A DNA stretch of 35,231 nucleotides from Candidatus Nanoarchaeia archaeon (lineage in GTDB: Archaea > Nanobdellota > Nanobdellia > Woesearchaeales > SKGA01), in contig JAQUYS010000006.1 in the NCBI GenBank assembly GCA_028691765.1, forward strand, positions 1 to 35,231, in the 5' to 3' direction. The notes under the pieces are model-generated. The model had not been told where the DNA came from and made no database searches. It was given only the letters and a program-made list of their open reading frames with translations. The translations under genes were made by a program, and so were the position numbers. Positions 1-10,075 of this stretch are shown piece by piece. The first letter of the stretch is position 1. The number at the start of each line of letters is the position of its first letter.

Positions 1-202
1 CTTCACTTGCAACCCTTTGAATACAACTTTCCACATACCTATTTATAGAACGGGATTGAATAAACTCTCCCAGAGTTGTAGAAGCTTGATTTTGCAACTG
101 TTTTTCATAAGCAGTTCTTGCTGAAGAGATAATTAAAGCAGTACTAAATAATAGAATCACACCTAAAATAACAAAAACAGTAACTTGTGCTTTACTCTGC
201 AT
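1..202 (-). CDS. Partial CDS (cut by window start): protein with a pilin-like N-terminal hydrophobic segment, MQSKAQVTVFVILGVILLFSTALIISSARTAYEKQL...
   Basis: Read on the minus strand from ATG at 202-200; open to the window edge; short polar start then a hydrophobic helix (QVTVFVILGVILL). Not in the ORF track. Confidence 0.75.
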   Translation of the reverse strand, partial: MQSKAQVTVFVILGVILLFSTALIISSARTAYEKQLQNQASTTLGEFIQSRSINRYVESCIQRVASE

Positions 203-241
203 GCTACAAATATAGAGTAAATCCTATTTAAAAATAACTAT

Positions 242-1120
242 TTAACGAATTACAAAAGAGGCATATGAAACGCAGTTTTTGTAATCTCCGTTAACATCTC
301 CAGACAAATAATTTTGTTCTAGGGAAATCTTTTTAGGATTTAACAAAGTAAAATAAAGCTTCATTGCAAAATAACCCGACACCGGAACCATAGATTTATC
401 CACCGCTTCAAAGAAATTATTTTCTTTATGGGATTTTATTGCATCAATCAAAGATTTGTCTATTTTGGCAATGTTTTGCGTAATTTCTTCTGTGAAAGGC
501 ACAAAATGGAAATTTCGACCGTACGAAGTTAAATTCGTTACAAAAATAAACAAAACTTGTTTGTTTTGTTCTAAAAGAACTTCTTTAATATCTGCAGATA
601 ATTCTTTGTAATCAACATCATCACCAATAAGTAAAGGAACGATTTTTATTTTTTCTAAACGATTTTTATTTAAATGTTGTAAAAAGGGTAATTGAACTTC
701 AATAACCGATTCTTCTTTATGTATTTGTTCATCAACTTTAATATGTCCTTTAGAGACTAAATCTCTAACGAACTGTTGATCAACTCGAATTTCACCGTGA
801 GGCATTTGAAACGTTTCTAAAGTAGTTCCTGATTTCAAAGATTTTTGTGGTTGTGCTATAATAATATATGTTGTAATACCATCTCCTTGTTCAGCAAGAT
901 CTTTGTATGCCCAAGAAGCACATGGACCTGCCAAATCAATAGGTGCATGAGGTACGATTATTGCTTTCACAGGAAGGTTCGCTTCAGGTGTAGCTAACTT
1001 TTCCATTTTAACTGGAATTGTGCCTGGACCACGTTCATTTTCATAAGATTCTGTTATTTGTTTGTCTAAAGTAAGCACTCCGTTTGAGTAATGTGTTTTA
1101 TTTGCAATAGGTTCTCTCAT
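242..1120 (-). CDS. MEMO1 / AmmeMemoRadiSam system protein B-like, degenerate metal site
   Basis: AIIVPHAP...GP, IEVQLPFLQ, KIVPLLIGD and a C-terminal SGDVNGDY..SYASF tail match the Memo family layout. Confidence 0.8.
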   Translation of the reverse strand: MREPIANKTHYSNGVLTLDKQITESYENERGPGTIPVKMEKLATPEANLPVKAIIVPHAPIDLAGPCASWAYKDLAEQGDGITTYIIIAQPQKSLKSGTTLETFQMPHGEIRVDQQFVRDLVSKGHIKVDEQIHKEESVIEVQLPFLQHLNKNRLEKIKIVPLLIGDDVDYKELSADIKEVLLEQNKQVLFIFVTNLTSYGRNFHFVPFTEEITQNIAKIDKSLIDAIKSHKENNFFEAVDKSMVPVSGYFAMKLYFTLLNPKKISLEQNYLSGDVNGDYKNCVSYASFVIR

Positions 1121-1187
1121 TTTTAATCACTCTAGAATTAGTTGTTTTGTGTTAATAAATGTTTTTAATTTGAAAAGTGGAAATAAT

Positions 1188-1622
1188 TTAATTTTCTTCT
1201 TTAATGTTAGACTCAGAAATACTTAATAATTTAACGATTATTGCATTGATTTGAACTTCATTATTTTTTAAATAATTTTCATCCATAAATTTACCCCTGT
1301 AATTAACATCATTTCTAAAAATTCTTAATTGATTGATTTTATTCGCTTCAAAATTCAGATTAGGATAAAATTCTTCTAAGAAAGCAATTAAACAAATGTG
1401 ATTTAAACAGTTTAGACCTTTTTGATAAATTAAAGATAAAAGTAGTTCTTTTATTACTTCGTAATATCCTTCCACTTTCAAGAAATCGGGCGCTTGAGTA
1501 TTTTTCCAGAAAGCAAATCTCAATTTAGATATGTTTAATAGGCTTTGCGATCTTTCTAAATCTTTGCCTTGTTCAACAACTATTTTTTGATGGATACAAT
1601 CTTCCCAAGATAATCTATTCAA
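1188..1622 (-). CDS. HEPN-like protein (putative toxin partner of the adjacent nucleotidyltransferase)
   Basis: All-helical 144 aa; HEPN-like RIFRNDVNYRGKF motif; immediately downstream of the MNT gene. Confidence 0.65.
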   Translation of the reverse strand: MNRLSWEDCIHQKIVVEQGKDLERSQSLLNISKLRFAFWKNTQAPDFLKVEGYYEVIKELLLSLIYQKGLNCLNHICLIAFLEEFYPNLNFEANKINQLRIFRNDVNYRGKFMDENYLKNNEVQINAIIVKLLSISESNIKEEN

Positions 1623-2132
1623 TTAAAACACCTTAATGTAACCATATAAAATGATCCCATTAATAATGTTATTGGCCAATTCTCCGGAAAGTTTCCGGAT
1701 GTTTGGTTCAAAAAGTAAATTTATTTTATGATTTAACTTTTTTTCAAAAGAAGCTAAATTAATTTCTTTATTTGATGATTGAACAAAGATGTCTATGTCG
1801 CTATTTTCAGTATAATTACCTTTAGCACAAGAACCAAATAAAATTATGCAATCAGGGTTACATGTTGAAATTAATTGTTGTAATAGGTTTGAATCTAAAA
1901 TTTGTTTTTGAATATGTTGTTTTTTTTCAAACATATATTTGTTTGAGGATGTGTTCGCACAATAGACTGGATACAGTGTTGTTATTTTTGTTTTGATAAG
2001 ATTTTCTTTTTTTAAAATGTTTAAATATTTTAAGATAGTTACGTGATTTATATTTAGCTTTCTAGAAAGACCTCTTGCGGAAAAATCTTCTTGAGGATAG
2101 TTCAAAAATTGTTCTAAAATTATTTGTTTCAT
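1623..2132 (-). CDS. MNT-type nucleotidyltransferase with N-terminal winged HTH (antitoxin-like)
   Basis: FGSCAKGNYTENSDIDIFV is the GSxxxG...SDxD motif; N-terminus DFSARGLSRKLNINHVTILKYLNILKKENLI is HTH-like; abuts the HEPN gene. Confidence 0.8.
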   Translation of the reverse strand: MKQIILEQFLNYPQEDFSARGLSRKLNINHVTILKYLNILKKENLIKTKITTLYPVYCANTSSNKYMFEKKQHIQKQILDSNLLQQLISTCNPDCIILFGSCAKGNYTENSDIDIFVQSSNKEINLASFEKKLNHKINLLFEPNIRKLSGELANNIINGIILYGYIKVF

Positions 2133-2208
2133 TGTTAATTTATTTTACCAGTTGGTTATAAAAATTAACACCAGTTAATAAATGTTTTTAATTTTGAGAA
2201 ACACAAAA

Positions 2209-2595
2209 TTAATTAAATATAAATATAGACCACAACACATTATCACTACTACTTTGACGTTGAATTTGTCTGAAATAACGAGTGTATTTGGATGTATCTG
2301 TTTCACGATATAAATAAATTTTATCATCACCTATTGAAAATTCAATAGTGTATTCAGATTTACAATCAAAATCCCATTTATCTGTGTAACCATCTCCATC
2401 GTTATCTATATTATCGGAACAATTTGTTTCATATTCATCATAATTCACAGTGCCACCACAACCATCTTCGCTCATACAAGGATCAATATATCCTCCCTCG
2501 CCACGACGATCATCAATACTATGAACTAGAAAGGAAAATAAGCTAATCAAGATCACCACATAAACAATCAAATATTTAACTTTCATCATTTTCAC
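2209..2595 (-). CDS. Secreted/anchored small protein with a Cys-bracketed Asp-rich (DxDxDG-like) motif
   Basis: N-terminal hydrophobic segment VKYLIVYVVILISLFSFLV; ETNCSDNIDNDGDGYTDKWDFDC; overlaps the 3' end of the upstream giant gene by 4 nt. Confidence 0.6.
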   Translation of the reverse strand: MKMMKVKYLIVYVVILISLFSFLVHSIDDRRGEGGYIDPCMSEDGCGGTVNYDEYETNCSDNIDNDGDGYTDKWDFDCKSEYTIEFSIGDDKIYLYRETDTSKYTRYFRQIQRQSSSDNVLWSIFIFN

Positions 2596-5500
2596 CCTTC
2601 ACAATCAGGATCTTCATTTTCACAATTAATATTGAAAAAATCCTCTAGACAAATACCATCTTCATCAACACAATATAAAACAATATCTTTAAATGAACCA
2701 TTAGTTAAAGTTGCATTTTTAAAATAAATGTATTTAGAGTCAACATCATAGCAATAACCTTCTTGACATGAGCTTTCACCAATAATACAATCAACATTAT
2801 CTTCACAAGTAATTCTAGGAATACACGTAGTATAATTTAATACTCCTGATGTGCACGAAATATTTCCAGCCACATATCTTGAATAAATGTTACAATTATA
2901 ATTTGCTTCGGGAATTAAAGAACCATTCTCACAAGTATCGCATTCTTCGCCTAAATCAATTTGACAATTTCCTGATAAACTTGTTGCGCTCCAACCTAAA
3001 TCAACATCAGGATTAACCATTAAACCAGATGTCAATCTCTTCCAATCGAAGTTATTTTGATAACTATATTTTTTCAGATTATTTTCTTTTAGAACTAAAG
3101 AAATTAATTGAGTTCCATCTGAACCATATGCGTAATCCATTGCATAGTCATTATTGTTGTAATAATTTTCTGCGAGTTTTTGAACTTGAGTTCCAAATCC
3201 TTGATATTCCACAGAGACAAAATACATGTCAGGTTTAATTATTGACTCAGATGAGAAATCTTCTCGAGTTTCCATTAAAGCTTTAATGTGTTTTTCATGA
3301 GTTGCATTACTGAACTTAGCTAAATACACTTTATCAAATTGAACAAAATCTTCCTGGAATGTTGGCATATATGCAGCGTAATCTAAAATACCATCACCTG
3401 CAGAATCTCCACCACCAAACCAATCTGTGAATAAACCTAAGAATGAATCCCATAATTCTCTAATGAATTCTCCAAAGCCTCGTGTAGACATTAAATCTTG
3501 CAAGTTCGTACCTGAAGGTAAACCTAATTCTTCTGTATCCACTATAAATATAATGTTTAATGAAGGATTGTAAGCAAATCTGTAACTAGTTTCGTCATGA
3601 CTACAAGTTTGGAAGAATTTTGTTGGATTTATTGAAAATGCGCTTATTTTTTCATCACTTAAATTATAATCGCATGCAGTTTTTAGAGAGTCTCTTTGTT
3701 CTCCTGTAAATTCTTTTGAATATTCTAAATCAGGAATTAATTTTTCCATGAAATATTCTGCATCTGTTTTTGTTGAATCTTTATTTCCTTCAGCGTTGAA
3801 ATTCAGACCTGTGACTGTGTAAATCTCGTCATCTACTTTTAATCTTAAAACACACATTGAATTAATAATTGTATTCACATCTGAGTCTGATTTGAATGTT
3901 GCTATGTCTCCAGTTTCATCACACATTATTTCAAAATCGTATTGAATTTCATCATCTTTACTAAAAGTCAAATCATACATTTTAGCTAAAAGTATTTTAG
4001 AAACTTCAACTTTATTTTTATTAATCCAGTTTTGTTCAAAACAAATGTAATCTCCAATAACATCGAACTCGTCTTTAGATGTTGTTACTAAGGGTTGTGT
4101 TCCTGGTTGCCCATCATATGAAATTTTGTAAGTATATGTTGCAGGACTTAATTGACAACCATAAAATTCACCATTGTAAAAAATTATGTTATTTAGAGAC
4201 TCATTGTTAAATGAATATGAAACTGGTTTTCCACTTGGAATAGGAACTCCATGGAAACATCCTTGTTTGATGTCTGCATAATATTCTCCACCTGCTTGAT
4301 TTCCTAGTTTGAATTGTGTTACAGTATCGTCACCACAACATTTTCTTCCAGTCCAATCGAAAGCAGCTTGAGCTTCACACGCATACCAATATTTACCATA
4401 ACCTTCAACATTTCCAACGTCGTTAAATTTAGAATTATTAGAGAAACTTTCACTTCCAGAAGGACCATCTAAATCAGTTACCCAAGAACCGAAATTTCCA
4501 GTACAATAATAATTTGGAGAATTATCTCCCCCACTTAATACGAATGCATCAAATAAAGCTTTGTATTCAACATCATTATCTGAACCTTCAGGAGTTATAG
4601 TTTTTATTTTTAAAGCATCCACATTTGTTTTGTCAAACCCACTACATGCATTCAATAAATCTAAATTGATTACTGCATGATGCCATCTTAATGAAGACGT
4701 TCCTGTAACAAGTTTATTTTGTAAAGAGATTTTACAAATGTTAGAAGGTTCACTCATATCTGAAAATTCTAAATAGATGTTTGGTTCATTTATTGCTAAA
4801 GCCACATCAAATTCTAAATATTGGAATGAACTTATATCTTTTTGCGGCCGCATACTTGAAGAAAATGTAACTATTGAAGTTCCATCGTCAGATACTTCTG
4901 CTTTAGAAATGTAATCTAAAAGAAATTCATTATCCGTAGTTTCATCTTTTTTAAATTTATCATAATTTTCGATTGTGTGCACAGCTCCACCTAAACCATA
5001 ATAATAATAATCATCGGGTGAAATGTGGTTTGAATAATAATTATTGCAAGGTGCAAAATCACTACAGCACTCACTAATTAATCTTAAATCATTGTGTTTG
5101 TAACAAACAAAAGATTCGGGTTTGCTTAAAGAAATTAAATCACCAATATCCATCCAATCAAGGCCCCAGTCTCCACCTACACAACAATGACCAAATTCAT
5201 TTGAATAGTCGATTCCACCTACACAATTAGAAACAGGAACATTTTGATAATCAACTGCTGAAATCCAAGAACCACCAATTAAATAACACGTATTTTCAGA
5301 CAAATCTTGATTTGAAATATATCCACAAATATCATCCCCATACTCATTCAATTCATCTTCTTCAACCATACAACACATGGAATTTTTAGTTGTTGATAAA
5401 ACAGAACCAAAATTACAATATGTTGCAAAATCTGTTTTGTCTGAACACTCCGTACCATTATATGTGATGCCATCAATATTCAAATGTATATCATTACAAT

Positions 5501-7718
5501 TCTGGGGTAAAACTGCATTATTTATATCTAAACAATCATTAGTTGTTAAACCCTGACCAGTACAATTTTTCTTTAGCAATAAACTTAATTCAGACCCAAA
5601 TGAAGGATCATCTATATCTGGACAATATAACGATATGAATGGAAATTTTTCACAAAATTGAGTTAAAGCTAAATCTTGATATTCATCTAAATCTTCTTCG
5701 ATTGCAGATAAATAGCAAGATGGACCACAAACAGCTATAAAATCCTCAAAAGAAGGATTGCTGAAACTTAACGGAATGATAGCACCATTAGCTAACTCTG
5801 CTTTAGGTTCACAAACATTTTCTTCATCAGATTGTAAACACTCATAATCTCCCGTAATATTATTAAACGTAAAATTAATACATGTTTTCCAATTAGTAGC
5901 TTCATTAAACGCAACAGCATTAAGAAATTCCACACAAGTATATCCTTCATTCGATTGTGGAAGAGAAAATGTTTCTCCTTCAGAGATTGGTTTTGCATTT
6001 GTTTTTCCCTGTAAAATTGGTCTTGGATCTTGAGTATTGTTTGCTGCACAATAATACCATTCAGCACCATTAGAAATAAAATCAATACCGTTTGAATTGT
6101 GAATTTTATATGCATTTTCATAATTCGCGGCATCCCACCAATGAAAAGAATTTAAATCTGAAAAAAACATAATTTCTTGATTAAAATAATCTTTATTACA
6201 GAAATATCTTCCACCTTGAGAAATATAACCTAAATCATTTTCAAAATCTTCAATCCCTTGCCATTCACAAAAACCATTACACGTTTCTGTTGTTCTATAT
6301 GCACATTCAGAATAAGTAGGCATATCTATACAATTAAATGAATCAGGTTTACAACCTAAATATTCTGCTTGTCTTAAATCTGTAACTTCACTACACGTAC
6401 CTTCACGAGGTAAAGGAAATTCAATTTTTCTAAACGGTTCTCTTGCTTCATCATAACAAGTTTCTAAAGAATCCCACAAAAAACTTGGTTTAATATAAAA
6501 TCTGTGAATAACATTTATACACGCATATTTAAAAACATCACCAAGCCAATCATAATTTTCCTTAAACTCCGCATTCAAAATCGAATTGCAAAATGATTGA
6601 GCGTCAGCTTTAGTTAAATGAGAAAGATTTAAAACATTTTTTTGAACATATCTGGAGTTAGTTTGATCCACAGCACAAAAATTTTTAAAATAAGGAATTT
6701 CATCTATGGCTGAATGATAAGGATATTGGTAAGATCGCGCATTAAATTTTATATCATTACATGCATACGCCACAGAATCATCACATACTTTTGAAGAATA
6801 GCAATGTTCTAAATCAGTTGGATTTAAATTACAATAATAATTTGAAGGAGTTCCTGAAAAACTAACGTCATTTGGAGTACATCCTAAGTCCATACATTGG
6901 TATATGTTTGTTTGATCTTCACAAGTAATTGAATTATTAAAAACACAAATTCCTGTGTGATCATCATCACCACAAACACCATCAGAACCATTGTGTGAAA
7001 AAGAAATCCAATAATCTTTAAATCCTGATTCATCAGAAGTAGTTCCATAAACCTCGCCCATATTAAAACTAACAGGACCATTTATATCAAATAAATCAAT
7101 TTGTTTATAACAATCTTTATCAGCCATATCTTTAAAGCCGTCATTGTCATCATCACGATCATTATTACAATTGGTTTCTTCAGGAAATCGGGATTTCAAT
7201 TTACATGTATTTGAATCACAATAAGTACATTTTCCATCTACAAATTCAGTACATTGTAATGGATCGGAAATAAACAACGTTCCTTCAACATTTTCGCATT
7301 CCTCACATGGTTTTGTCAACTGACAGTTTTGAGAATTACAATAATCTTTCGTTTGAGGGTAAGGTATTGCTGCACAAGATGCAATAAGATCTAGAATTTG
7401 TTGACTATCCGTACAATAATCTACCCCATCTATATCACGAATTACACAATTAGGATGAGTACCATCACACATGGCTTGACCATTAGGACTAGCCAGTGTA
7501 TATGTACCGCATATTGATGGAAAATAACACAATCCTTTTATTTCGCCATCTCCACAATCTCCTTGATACGTTATAATAGTTCCGGTCTCAGCTTCATATG
7601 GTCCATCACAAGTAATTGTTGTTGCAATAACACTTCCACTCATCAAAGAAACTAACAACAAGAACAGAAAAACAATTGAAAATAATTTACCTCTCACAAA
7701 TACACCCTCAAAACACAT
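2592..7718 (-). CDS. Giant Cys-rich secreted/surface protein (~1700 aa)
   Basis: Single long ORF; signal peptide-like RGKLFSIVFLFLLLVSLMSGSVIATT; many Cys and NxS/T sequons. True start may be GTG at 7697 (GAGGGTG Shine-Dalgarno just upstream). Confidence 0.75.
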   Translation of the reverse strand: MCFEGVFVRGKLFSIVFLFLLLVSLMSGSVIATTITCDGPYEAETGTIITYQGDCGDGEIKGLCYFPSICGTYTLASPNGQAMCDGTHPNCVIRDIDGVDYCTDSQQILDLIASCAAIPYPQTKDYCNSQNCQLTKPCEECENVEGTLFISDPLQCTEFVDGKCTYCDSNTCKLKSRFPEETNCNNDRDDDNDGFKDMADKDCYKQIDLFDINGPVSFNMGEVYGTTSDESGFKDYWISFSHNGSDGVCGDDDHTGICVFNNSITCEDQTNIYQCMDLGCTPNDVSFSGTPSNYYCNLNPTDLEHCYSSKVCDDSVAYACNDIKFNARSYQYPYHSAIDEIPYFKNFCAVDQTNSRYVQKNVLNLSHLTKADAQSFCNSILNAEFKENYDWLGDVFKYACINVIHRFYIKPSFLWDSLETCYDEAREPFRKIEFPLPREGTCSEVTDLRQAEYLGCKPDSFNCIDMPTYSECAYRTTETCNGFCEWQGIEDFENDLGYISQGGRYFCNKDYFNQEIMFFSDLNSFHWWDAANYENAYKIHNSNGIDFISNGAEWYYCAANNTQDPRPILQGKTNAKPISEGETFSLPQSNEGYTCVEFLNAVAFNEATNWKTCINFTFNNITGDYECLQSDEENVCEPKAELANGAIIPLSFSNPSFEDFIAVCGPSCYLSAIEEDLDEYQDLALTQFCEKFPFISLYCPDIDDPSFGSELSLLLKKNCTGQGLTTNDCLDINNAVLPQNCNDIHLNIDGITYNGTECSDKTDFATYCNFGSVLSTTKNSMCCMVEEDELNEYGDDICGYISNQDLSENTCYLIGGSWISAVDYQNVPVSNCVGGIDYSNEFGHCCVGGDWGLDWMDIGDLISLSKPESFVCYKHNDLRLISECCSDFAPCNNYYSNHISPDDYYYYGLGGAVHTIENYDKFKKDETTDNEFLLDYISKAEVSDDGTSIVTFSSSMRPQKDISSFQYLEFDVALAINEPNIYLEFSDMSEPSNICKISLQNKLVTGTSSLRWHHAVINLDLLNACSGFDKTNVDALKIKTITPEGSDNDVEYKALFDAFVLSGGDNSPNYYCTGNFGSWVTDLDGPSGSESFSNNSKFNDVGNVEGYGKYWYACEAQAAFDWTGRKCCGDDTVTQFKLGNQAGGEYYADIKQGCFHGVPIPSGKPVSYSFNNESLNNIIFYNGEFYGCQLSPATYTYKISYDGQPGTQPLVTTSKDEFDVIGDYICFEQNWINKNKVEVSKILLAKMYDLTFSKDDEIQYDFEIMCDETGDIATFKSDSDVNTIINSMCVLRLKVDDEIYTVTGLNFNAEGNKDSTKTDAEYFMEKLIPDLEYSKEFTGEQRDSLKTACDYNLSDEKISAFSINPTKFFQTCSHDETSYRFAYNPSLNIIFIVDTEELGLPSGTNLQDLMSTRGFGEFIRELWDSFLGLFTDWFGGGDSAGDGILDYAAYMPTFQEDFVQFDKVYLAKFSNATHEKHIKALMETREDFSSESIIKPDMYFVSVEYQGFGTQVQKLAENYYNNNDYAMDYAYGSDGTQLISLVLKENNLKKYSYQNNFDWKRLTSGLMVNPDVDLGWSATSLSGNCQIDLGEECDTCENGSLIPEANYNCNIYSRYVAGNISCTSGVLNYTTCIPRITCEDNVDCIIGESSCQEGYCYDVDSKYIYFKNATLTNGSFKDIVLYCVDEDGICLEDFFNINCENEDPDCEG

Positions 7719-7789
7719 TTATAAAATAGTTAATTTATAAACCTTACTATTAAACATTAAATTATAACACTCGTAATAAATTTATCACA

Positions 7790-8314
7790 CTAAAGATTTT
7801 TTCTTTCCAAAATCCTAGAAAAAGCTTTCACATCACCAACAGACCGCATCTGAGAAACCGAAGAAGCCAAACTAACAACTGAAAACTCAGTCAAACAAGA
7901 ATTCTGCATCATCCGCCCAACAACAGACGCCCTGAAACCGTGTTCCGCATTCTGCAAACCTGAAAAACTGAATAATATTTTCCCTTTAAACTCGTTCAAA
8001 AACACATGATTTAAACCACTTCTTCTTTGATGAATAAAATCCTTCTCCCCTTCAAATTCATTACCGACAACATGCGTAACACCTTTAGGCAACCTAGTAA
8101 ATTTAGTGCCTAATGCAACAACAATGGGAACTCCAGAAAAATCATTCGAAACCTCAGAATCCAAAAACCAACCAGTCTCCACACCTTCAATCTTAGGCAA
8201 AACCTCTTTTTTTGCATATTTATAAAGCAAAACAACGCCTTCCCAACCTAATTCCTTAGATCTAGCAATAAATTTCTCTTCCAAACCTTTCTGAACAAGC
8301 ACAAAATCTTTCAT
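7790..8314 (-). CDS. rnp3: Ribonuclease P protein component 3 (Rpp30-like)
   Basis: RRSGLNHVFLNEFKGKILFSFS and the C-terminal MRSVGDVKAFSRIL layout resemble archaeal Rpp30. Confidence 0.65.
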   Translation of the reverse strand: MKDFVLVQKGLEEKFIARSKELGWEGVVLLYKYAKKEVLPKIEGVETGWFLDSEVSNDFSGVPIVVALGTKFTRLPKGVTHVVGNEFEGEKDFIHQRRSGLNHVFLNEFKGKILFSFSGLQNAEHGFRASVVGRMMQNSCLTEFSVVSLASSVSQMRSVGDVKAFSRILERKNL

Positions 8315-8423
8315 AATAAAACAAATTCTTTTTTATTTATAAATCCAGCATATTAAAAAAATAACATAATAACATCAAAAACGATATGAAAACATTTAAA
8401 TATTAATATAACTACCTAAAACC

Positions 8424-9101
8424 ATGAATATAAAGGTACTGAATTATGTAAATTCGAAAATAATAGTGACTAAAGCAGACATTAAAAAAATAGTCAATAC
8501 CAATAATGCTTATGCTTATTTAGTTTTACAAAGACTGAAAAATAAAAAAATTTTAAAACAGATAATAAAAGGAAAATACACCAATAAATCAAATCCTTAC
8601 GAAATTGCAACAAATATTAATCCACCTGCATATATTTCTTTATTAACGGCATCTGAATTAAAAGGATATACTGAACAAATAATAAATAACATTCAAACAA
8701 TAACGAATAAAAACAAAACATTTTTGTTTGAAAATTATAAATTCACATTGATAAAAAGTAAATTTTTATTTGGTTTTGAAAAGGTTGACAATTATTTTAT
8801 TGCGGATGATGAAAAATTATTAATTGATTGTTTTTTATTTCGGAAAAATTCCGGAAATTTCAACGAAATATTTAATATAGCCAACCATTCCAAAATAAAC
8901 AAAGATAAAATTATAACTTATTTAAAAAAGATAAATGATCAAAATTTAATTAAAAGAATTGGATTCATGCTAGAGAAAATAAAACATATCGACATTTCAA
9001 AAGAATTTAAATTAGATAAGAATTATATATTTTTAGATACAATAACAAAACAATACAAAAATATAAATACAAAATGGAGGATTAAATATGATTTCGATTG
9101 A
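8424..9101 (+). CDS. AbiEi-like antitoxin / HTH regulator
   Basis: N-terminal wHTH (YVNSKIIVTKADIKKIVNTNNAYAYLVLQRLKNKKILKQIIKGKYT); overlaps the AbiEii-like gene by 14 nt. Confidence 0.65.
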   Translation: MNIKVLNYVNSKIIVTKADIKKIVNTNNAYAYLVLQRLKNKKILKQIIKGKYTNKSNPYEIATNINPPAYISLLTASELKGYTEQIINNIQTITNKNKTFLFENYKFTLIKSKFLFGFEKVDNYFIADDEKLLIDCFLFRKNSGNFNEIFNIANHSKINKDKIITYLKKINDQNLIKRIGFMLEKIKHIDISKEFKLDKNYIFLDTITKQYKNINTKWRIKYDFD

Positions 9102-9840
9102 AGATTTAAAAAAATATAAAGAATTCACTAATTTCAATTTAGGACAAAGTGAAAAATACCTTTATCAAAATATACTGCTTTTCATAATTTACAAAGAATT
9201 TGGCAATGAATTAATTTTTAAAGGTGGAACTGCATTAACAAAATGTTATGGTTTAAATAGATTTTCGGAAGATTTAGATTTTACCCAAATAAAGGAAATA
9301 AAAAATATAACTAACTTAATTTCAAATCAATTAAAGAAATTAAATATACTTTTTGAAATAAAAGAAATAAAAAATAATGAACAAGCTCAAAAATTAAAAA
9401 TATTAATTCAAGGTCCAACATATACTGGTTCAAGACAATCATTATGTTCAATAAGTATAGATATAAGTAAGAGAGAGAAAATTTTATTTGAGCCCAATAT
9501 AATAAATATAAAAACGTTATTTTTACCAATCCCTGGATTTGATGTTGTTGTTATGAATTTAAAAGAAATATTCGCAGAAAAAATAAGGGCAATAATGACT
9601 AGAAATCAGGCAAGAGATGTTTATGATTTGTACAATATATTAGAACATCAAACGAATATGGCATTCATAAATGAAAAACTAACCCTTTACCAAAAGTCTT
9701 TTTCTCTAAATGAATTTGAAACTTGTCTTGAAGAAAAAAAAGCTATTTGGGATGTTGAATTAAAAAATTTAATGATTAATTATCCTTTATTTGACGAAGT
9801 AAAATCTAAAATCCTAACATCAATTAAGACCATAAAATAA
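9088..9840 (+). CDS. AbiEii-like nucleotidyltransferase toxin
   Basis: IFKGGTALTKCYGLNRFSEDLDFT is the AbiEii nucleotidyltransferase signature. Confidence 0.85.
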   Translation: MISIEDLKKYKEFTNFNLGQSEKYLYQNILLFIIYKEFGNELIFKGGTALTKCYGLNRFSEDLDFTQIKEIKNITNLISNQLKKLNILFEIKEIKNNEQAQKLKILIQGPTYTGSRQSLCSISIDISKREKILFEPNIINIKTLFLPIPGFDVVVMNLKEIFAEKIRAIMTRNQARDVYDLYNILEHQTNMAFINEKLTLYQKSFSLNEFETCLEEKKAIWDVELKNLMINYPLFDEVKSKILTSIKTIK

Positions 9841-9860
9841 AAGATTTATATATTATAACT

Positions 9861-9876
9861 ACTATAGCAACTATAG
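9861..9876. promoter_or_regulatory. Putative antitoxin operator: ACTATAG CA ACTATAG, two CTATAG palindromes
   Basis: actatagcaactatag directly before ATG 9878 and downstream of a TATA-like run. Confidence 0.4.
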
Positions 9877-9877
9877 A

Positions 9878-10075
9878 ATGAACACCACAATACAAATAAG
9901 TAAAGAAACCAAAGAACTAATCTCTAGTTTTGGAAGTAAAGGAGATACTTATGAAGATATAATTAAACACCTTTACAAATTAGCGTGTGAAAGACAACTA
10001 AGTAAATTCATGGAACCTTCTGAAGAATATATTAGTTTAGATGAAGCAAGAAAAATAATTAATGATGATGATTAA
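9878..10075 (+). CDS. Small antitoxin (VapB/RelB-like)
   Basis: MNTTIQISKETKELISSFGSKGDTYEDIIKHL N-terminus typical of archaeal antitoxins; overlaps the toxin gene. Confidence 0.65.
   Translation: MNTTIQISKETKELISSFGSKGDTYEDIIKHLYKLACERQLSKFMEPSEEYISLDEARKIINDDD

Noticed and set aside
3029-3238. Plus-strand ORF inside the giant Cys-rich gene
   Set aside because: Antisense to a convincing 5.1-kb coding ORF; no recognisable motif.
5792-6133. 113-aa and 65-aa (6884-7081) minus-strand ORFs within the giant gene
   Set aside because: Out-of-frame overlaps with low-complexity L/I/M/K content; frame-shadow artefacts of AT-rich coding DNA.
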